This document shows, one piece after another, positions 60,013-64,000 of a stretch of 64,000 nucleotides of DNA (the stretch's first letter is position 1; each line of letters starts with the position of its first letter). Location of the stretch: positions 21,303 to 85,302 of the forward strand of contig NZ_LQBK01000004.1 in assembly GCF_001483755.1 (NCBI RefSeq), read 5' to 3'. The notes under the pieces were generated by a model. That model saw only the letters and a program-made list of their open reading frames with translations, had not been told where the DNA came from and did not search any database. This stretch comes from Kocuria rosea subsp. polaris (GTDB taxonomy: Bacteria > Actinomycetota > Actinomycetes > Actinomycetales > Micrococcaceae). A program made the position numbers and the translations under genes.

Positions 60013-61275
60013 TCAGTTCGCGAAGACGTCCTGGAGCCTGTCCTCGTCGGTCCACAGGGCGACGGAGTCGCCGCCGTTGTTGAGCACGGACCCCGTTCCG
60101 CCGTTGTAGTAGGCGCTGCCGGTGTCGGTCCCGGGCCCGGTGTGCACGCGCAGCTGCGCGCCCGGGGCCAGGGCGTAGCCCTCGCCCACCACCAGGGCGT
60201 TGTTGGCGGCGTCCCGCAGGAGCCATCCGCTGACGTCCACGGTGCGGTTCCCGGTGTTGGTGAGCACCACGTGCTCACCGGTCTCGGGCTGGACGTCGTT
60301 GCCCGGGACGTCGTTGACCGCGTCGGTGATCTGCACCCCGTGGTCGGCGGGGTAGGGGTCCTGCCCGTCGAGGTAGCGGTCGGTCTGGATCGGGAAGTCC
60401 CCGGTGATCATGTCCACGCCGAGATCGATGACGTGCTGGACGGCCTCGGGCGAGTTCACGGTGTAGACCCCCAGATCCAGGCCGGCGGCGTCGACGCGGG
60501 CGACGCCCGCGGCGTCCAGGGCCCGGTAGTTGGTGCCCACGGAGTCCACGAACCCGGCCCACCGTTCCAGCGTCGCGGAGTCGGGAACGGTGCCGGTGAG
60601 CTGCTGCAGGGGCACCTCGGGGGCGAGCTCGGCGAAGGTCCGGTTGGAGGTCTCGTCGAAGCCGATGACGGTGACCTTGCCGGCCTCGAGCAGCTTCGCC
60701 CAGTCCTGGTCCTGTTCCAGCGCGTCGGCGACGACCTGTTCGATGCCCGGGGAGTGGGTGGGGGACTTGATCTCGATGTAGACGCCGGTGTTGACGGTGG
60801 CGATCCTCGCGGCGTCGTCGAGGTGCGGGATCCGCTCGCCGGCGAACTTCCCGTCGAAGGAGGAGCCGGCGTCGAGCTGCTGGAGCTCGGCCCAGGTGAA
60901 GGACGTGATCGGGTCGTGCTCACGGCCGGGGAAGACCTCGGCGACGTCCGTGGTGCGTGCCGGGGTGTTGTCGTGGAACAGGAAGGGCACCCCGTCGGCG
61001 CTGAGCTGGACGTCGATCTCGAGGTAGTCGACCCCGGCGGCGCGGGCGTCCTTGAACGCGGACACGGTGTTCTCCGGCGCGGTGCCGGCAGCACCCCGGT
61101 GGCCGATGACCAGAGGGCGGTCCTGCGTGGTGGTGGAGGCGGCCGGGGGCTCGGCGACGGCGGGCCCGGTGGGGGCGGCCGCAGCGGGGGCCGCCACGCC
61201 GAGCAGGCCGGCGGCCGTCAGGGCGCCGGCGGCAGCGGCGTGGAAGGGGCGGAACGCGGGGCGGGGGATGCTCAT
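60013..61275 (-). CDS. secreted glycerophosphodiester phosphodiesterase with lamin-tail domain
   Basis: The 420-aa product has a signal peptide ending APAAAA (~35), then a GDPD domain with all catalytic parts: VIGHRGAAGTAPENTVSAF (His, Glu), YLEIDVQLSADGVPFLFHDNT (Glu-x-Asp, His) and VYIEIKSP. After about residue 310 comes a lamin-tail domain (EHVVLTNTGNRTVDVSGWLLRDAANN, GYALAPGAQLRVHTG). The enzyme should release glycerol phosphate from glycerophosphodiesters outside the cell. The extra domain may bind a surface or nucleic acid. Confidence 0.9.
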   Translation of the reverse strand: MSIPRPAFRPFHAAAAGALTAAGLLGVAAPAAAAPTGPAVAEPPAASTTTQDRPLVIGHRGAAGTAPENTVSAFKDARAAGVDYLEIDVQLSADGVPFLFHDNTPARTTDVAEVFPGREHDPITSFTWAELQQLDAGSSFDGKFAGERIPHLDDAARIATVNTGVYIEIKSPTHSPGIEQVVADALEQDQDWAKLLEAGKVTVIGFDETSNRTFAELAPEVPLQQLTGTVPDSATLERWAGFVDSVGTNYRALDAAGVARVDAAGLDLGVYTVNSPEAVQHVIDLGVDMITGDFPIQTDRYLDGQDPYPADHGVQITDAVNDVPGNDVQPETGEHVVLTNTGNRTVDVSGWLLRDAANNALVVGEGYALAPGAQLRVHTGPGTDTGSAYYNGGTGSVLNNGGDSVALWTDEDRLQDVFAN

Positions 61276-61385
61276 GGGGGGTGTCTTTCCGGTCGGCAGT
61301 GGTGGCACAGCCAGCCAACGGGACGGAGAAGACAGCAGGATCAACGCGAGGTGAAGCGCAGACGAGGTCCGGGCGACGTCGATCC

Positions 61386-61466
61386 GACGAGCAGGCCGGG
61401 CCCGAGCGGTGGGACGAGCGGGCCGGGCCCGAGCGGTGGGACGAGCGGGCCGGGCCCGAGCGGTGG
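61386..61466. repeat. 27-base tandem repeat, three copies
   Basis: The unit GACGAGC(A/G)GGCCGGGCCCGAGCGGTGG occurs three times head to tail. The second and third copies are identical and the first differs at one base. It ends two bases before the stop of the DUF202 gene and precedes the GDPD gene. It contains the symmetric GGGCC-G-GGCCC, so each unit can fold. The rest of the 193-base gap shows nothing else. Confidence 0.9.
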
Positions 61467-61468
61467 GA

Positions 61469-61831
61469 TCAGGCGAGGACGACCACGACGTAGAGGCCCA
61501 GGCAGCCGAGCACGACCGTGGCCGCCGTGACACCGAGCACGCCGCGGACGTCGGCGGCGACGCGTTCGGTGGTGATTCCCGAGGAGCTGCGGGCGTAGCG
61601 GGCCCGCTGGGTGAGATAGATCGCCGTGCCGGTGAGGACGGCGACGGCGAAGAGCGCCAGGACGAACGGCCCGTGGTGGGAGACCCAGCGCAGGCAGACG
61701 GCGGCGGCGGTGATCAGCGCCAGCACGGTGCGCCCCCAGGCCAGGACGGTCCGTTCGGGCTGCAGGCCGGGGTCGTCGTGCGCCGGCGCCGGTGTCCGCG
61801 TGCCCGGGGACTGCGGGGAGGAGCTGATCAT
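61469..61831 (-). CDS. DUF202 membrane protein
   Basis: The 120-aa product has three hydrophobic segments and the family start DPGLQPERTVLAWGRTVLALITAAAVCLRW. DUF202 proteins (YidH/YidG-like) are of unknown function, often in adjacent pairs, as here: the next DUF202 gene ends 13 bases upstream. AGGAG overlaps the region before ATG 61831. Confidence 0.85.
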   Translation of the reverse strand: MISSSPQSPGTRTPAPAHDDPGLQPERTVLAWGRTVLALITAAAVCLRWVSHHGPFVLALFAVAVLTGTAIYLTQRARYARSSSGITTERVAADVRGVLGVTAATVVLGCLGLYVVVVLA

Positions 61832-61844
61832 CGAGTGGTCCCGG

Positions 61845-62225
61845 TCAGGTCTGCAGGACGAACACGACCAGGGCCCCGGAGGCGATGGCCCCGCCGATGC
61901 CCAGCAGGGGCGCGATCAGCGGCAGCGGCAGGGGCGTTCGGCGTCGCAGGCTGCGCTCCACCCCCACCCAGCGCCAGGCGGCGCCGGCGCTGATGAGCAC
62001 CCCGAGCAGCAGCAGGACCACGGCCAGGGAGGTGCGCATCGGTTCGGGGAAGAGATCCTCCGTGAACGCCTCCACCGCGATGCCGCCGGCCAGGAACGCC
62101 AAGGAGGTGCGGATCCAGGCCAGGAAGGTGCGCTCGTTGGCCAGGGTGAACCGCGGATCCGGTTCCGTCCCGCCGCCCAGCACGCGTGCCGAGAAGCGGG
62201 GGCGTTCTGCCACGGACTCATCCAT
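61845..62225 (-). CDS. DUF202 (YidH-like) membrane protein
   Basis: The 126-aa product contains DPRFTLANERTFLAWIRTSLAFLAGGIAVEAF, the YidH signature, then two more helices (LAVVLLLLGVLISAGAAWRWVG, LIAPLLGIGGAIASGALVVFVL). It is the first gene of the two-gene DUF202 operon. The P450 gene ends 63 bases upstream and may be read through into it. Confidence 0.9.
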   Translation of the reverse strand: MDESVAERPRFSARVLGGGTEPDPRFTLANERTFLAWIRTSLAFLAGGIAVEAFTEDLFPEPMRTSLAVVLLLLGVLISAGAAWRWVGVERSLRRRTPLPLPLIAPLLGIGGAIASGALVVFVLQT

Positions 62226-62288
62226 GCGATGCCTCCCCGGCTCGTGCTGGACGCGACGTCCGCGCCCGGGGGACCAGCAGGAGGCGCA

Positions 62289-63506
62289 TCAGCTCGTCCG
62301 GGTCAGCGGCGTCAAGCGCAGGGGCATGCGGGCGAAGCCGCGCAGCACGTTGTGGACCCACGGGGAGGGCTCGCCGGTGAGCTCGATCCGGTCCACCCGC
62401 TTGGCCAGTGCCTGCAGGACGAGCTCGATCTCGATACGGGCGATCGGCTGCCCCACGCACTGGTGCAGGCCCATGCCGAAGGCCACGTGACCGGAGGCGC
62501 TGCGGTCGAGGTCGAAGACGTCGGCGTTCTCACCCCACTTGCGGGGATCCCGGTTGGCCGCGCCCATGAACAGCAGGATCTTCGCGTCCGCGGGGATCCG
62601 GACCCCTCCGATCTCGGTGTCGACCGTGGACGTGCGGTGGAACATCTGGAACGGGGACTCGACGCGCAGGGCCTCGTCGACGGCGAACTTGGCCAGCTTG
62701 GGGTCGGCCTTGAGCTTCTCCCACTGCTCGGGGTGCCGGGCGAGGCTGTAGAGGGTGTTGCCGATGCCGAACACCGTGGTGTCGACTCCTGCCGAGAGCA
62801 GGGCGCGCACCAGCAGGGTGGCCTGCTCCGGGGCGATGCGCCCCTCCTCGGCGACCTTCCAGATGTCGGCGCCCAGACCGGTGATCGACAGGTTCTCGCG
62901 GGCGCAGCTGTCCATGATCCAGGCGGCGACCTTCTCGCCCTCGGTGAAGGCCTCCGCGCGGATCTCGTTGTCCGCGCCGAAGGCGTTGAACACCATCGCG
63001 CCGTAGGGGAGCAGGTTCTCCCGGCCTTCCGGGCGCAGGCCGACCGCGTCGGGGAACACCTTCAGGGGGTAGGGCTCGGCGATGTCCTTGATGCCGTCGA
63101 CGTCGCCCCGGGCCACCACCTGGTCGGCGAGCTCCTCGGCGAAGGGGCTGAACTGTTCCCGCAGCCGGCGCATGGTGGACGGGGAGATGACTCCGGCCAG
63201 GCCCCGGCGCATCACGGTGTGCGTGGGCGGGTCGGACTCCAGGATCGAGGGCGGGCGCCACTCGGCTTCCTTGCGGATGTCCTTGGGGCCGAGTCCGCCA
63301 CTGGAGCAGTAGGACTCGAAGTCGGTGAGGATCTCGTAGACCCACTCGTAGCGGGTCACGGCGTAGCAGTCGTACTTCTCCAGCCAGACCACGGGACCGG
63401 CGTCCCGGAGCTTCTCGTGCAAGGGGTAGGGGTCGGAGATGTTCTCGACGGAGAAGGGGTCGTCGGGCAGGGACACGGCCTCGTGCCTCGTGGCGGTGAC
63501 AGTCAT
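62289..63506 (-). CDS. cytochrome P450, CYP199A-like aromatic O-demethylase
   Basis: The 405-aa P450 has the I-helix LLSAGVDTT, the ExxR motif DEALRVESP and the haem loop FGMGLHQCVGQPIAR. The N-terminal half matches what I remember of CYP199A2/A4 closely: DPYPLHEKLRDAGPVVWLEKY, SYCSSGGLG, WRPPSILESDPPTHT, FPDAVGLRPEGRENLLPYGAMVFNAFG. Those enzymes demethylate 4-methoxybenzoate and related para-substituted benzoates. CCACAGGAG precedes ATG 63506. The reductase gene just upstream would supply electrons. Confidence 0.9.
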   Translation of the reverse strand: MTVTATRHEAVSLPDDPFSVENISDPYPLHEKLRDAGPVVWLEKYDCYAVTRYEWVYEILTDFESYCSSGGLGPKDIRKEAEWRPPSILESDPPTHTVMRRGLAGVISPSTMRRLREQFSPFAEELADQVVARGDVDGIKDIAEPYPLKVFPDAVGLRPEGRENLLPYGAMVFNAFGADNEIRAEAFTEGEKVAAWIMDSCARENLSITGLGADIWKVAEEGRIAPEQATLLVRALLSAGVDTTVFGIGNTLYSLARHPEQWEKLKADPKLAKFAVDEALRVESPFQMFHRTSTVDTEIGGVRIPADAKILLFMGAANRDPRKWGENADVFDLDRSASGHVAFGMGLHQCVGQPIARIEIELVLQALAKRVDRIELTGEPSPWVHNVLRGFARMPLRLTPLTRTS

Positions 63507-63532
63507 GGTGGCTCCTGTGGTGGGTCGGTGGT

Positions 63533-64000
63533 TCAGAGTTCCAGGGTGAGCTTGCGGCACCCGGCGGCGGCTCGGGAGACGCAGATCATCATGGCGTCGC
63601 CGGAGTGCTTCTCCTCCTCGTTGAGGATGGCGTCCCGGTGCTCGACCTCCCCTGACACCACACGGGTCTCGCAGGTGCCGCACACCCCGGCGCGGCAGGA
63701 GGAGAGCACGCGGACCCCGTGCTCCTCCACCACGTCCAGGACGGTGCGGTCCGGGGGCACGGTGACGGTCCTGCCCGTGTCGGTCAGCTCCACCTCGAAG
63801 GGCTCGGCGCTGGCCCCGGCATCGAGGTTGGCCGCGACGAAGCGCTCCAGGTGCAGAGCACCCGGGGGCCAGCCCATGCAGTAGTCCTCGATCACGCGCA
63901 GCAACGGATCGGGACCGCACGCGTAGACGAGCATCTTCGCCCGGGGCAGGGCCAGCAGGCCCTCCAGGTCGATGCGGCCGACCTCGTCCTCCGGGTAGAG
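63533..64000 (-). CDS. phthalate-dioxygenase-reductase-type electron transfer protein, C-terminal part
   Basis: The last 155 residues are present; the gene enters from the right edge. It shows the end of an NAD-binding domain (MLVYACGPDPLLRVIEDYC). A C-terminal plant-type [2Fe-2S] domain follows (SSCRAGVCGTCETRVVSGEVEHRD, MMICVSRA, four Cys). This FMN/NAD/ferredoxin order is class IA, as in vanillate demethylase reductase. It ends 26 bases before the P450 ATG, so both are one operon, with the reductase first. It probably reduces the P450 directly. Confidence 0.88.
   Translation of the reverse strand, partial: LYPEDEVGRIDLEGLLALPRAKMLVYACGPDPLLRVIEDYCMGWPPGALHLERFVAANLDAGASAEPFEVELTDTGRTVTVPPDRTVLDVVEEHGVRVLSSCRAGVCGTCETRVVSGEVEHRDAILNEEEKHSGDAMMICVSRAAAGCRKLTLEL

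Noticed and set aside
61386-61466. Three equal repeats considered as a CRISPR array
   Set aside because: The copies are directly adjacent with no spacers, and no cas gene is present.

Overview
The window is very GC-rich chromosomal DNA from an actinobacterium. The evidence is dense G/C-ending codons, frequent GTG starts, many leaderless starts placed 6-8 bases after a TANNNT box, a DUF4193 protein, a SigK/RskA pair, MT0933-type antitoxins and a CebR-type cellobiose operon. The gene set looks like Micrococcales, and I lean to a Kocuria-like Micrococcaceae member; that placement is inference. I see no rRNA, tRNA, CRISPR array, transposase or prophage gene, so this is an ordinary chromosomal stretch with several accessory catabolic operons.

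Layout. 0-9 kb: a partial DUF4193 gene, a hypothetical gene, a class I glutamine-amidotransferase-like protein that lacks its nucleophile cysteine behind a hairpin-rich leader, a DUF808 membrane protein, a MoxR-type AAA ATPase with a VWA protein, and a histidine phosphatase/TIGR03843 kinase-like pair. 9-16 kb: an IclR regulator divergent from a Gfo/Idh/MocA dehydrogenase plus TRAP transporter operon, then two tandem AraC regulators. 16-26 kb: a Mut7-C RNase-like protein, an ABC-F protein preceded by a four-codon leaderless ORF and hairpins, a class A beta-lactamase-like lipoprotein, small envelope proteins, ApbE, and a UvrA-like protein. 26-34 kb: an orphan antitoxin between two inverted palindromic repeats, a deaminase, and a gluconate/idonate operon (FadR-type regulator, GntP permease, gluconate 5-dehydrogenase, idonate dehydrogenase, gluconokinase), then a BBE-type flavin oxidase and a second antitoxin. 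34-38 kb: sortase F and a CHRD-domain surface protein divergent from sigK-rskA. 38-50 kb: an aldolase, a glycosyltransferase, a degenerate GDPD-like protein, an asparaginase with a polysaccharide-deacetylase-like enzyme, and assorted small proteins including CueP and a GAF-ANTAR regulator. 50-56 kb: cebEFG-bglC-cebR with two operators. 56-64 kb: small membrane proteins, a LysE exporter divergent from its LysR regulator, a secreted GDPD with a lamin-tail domain, two DUF202 proteins, and a CYP199A-like P450 with the C-terminal part of its reductase.

How the genes fit together. Three import-plus-catabolism units stand out: TRAP (substrate unknown, probably a sugar acid), gluconate/idonate, and cellobiose. 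A fourth, the P450 with its reductase, points to O-demethylation of lignin-type aromatics. This mix suits a soil or plant-associated saprophyte. All function calls come from reading the translations against remembered family patterns; no database search was run.
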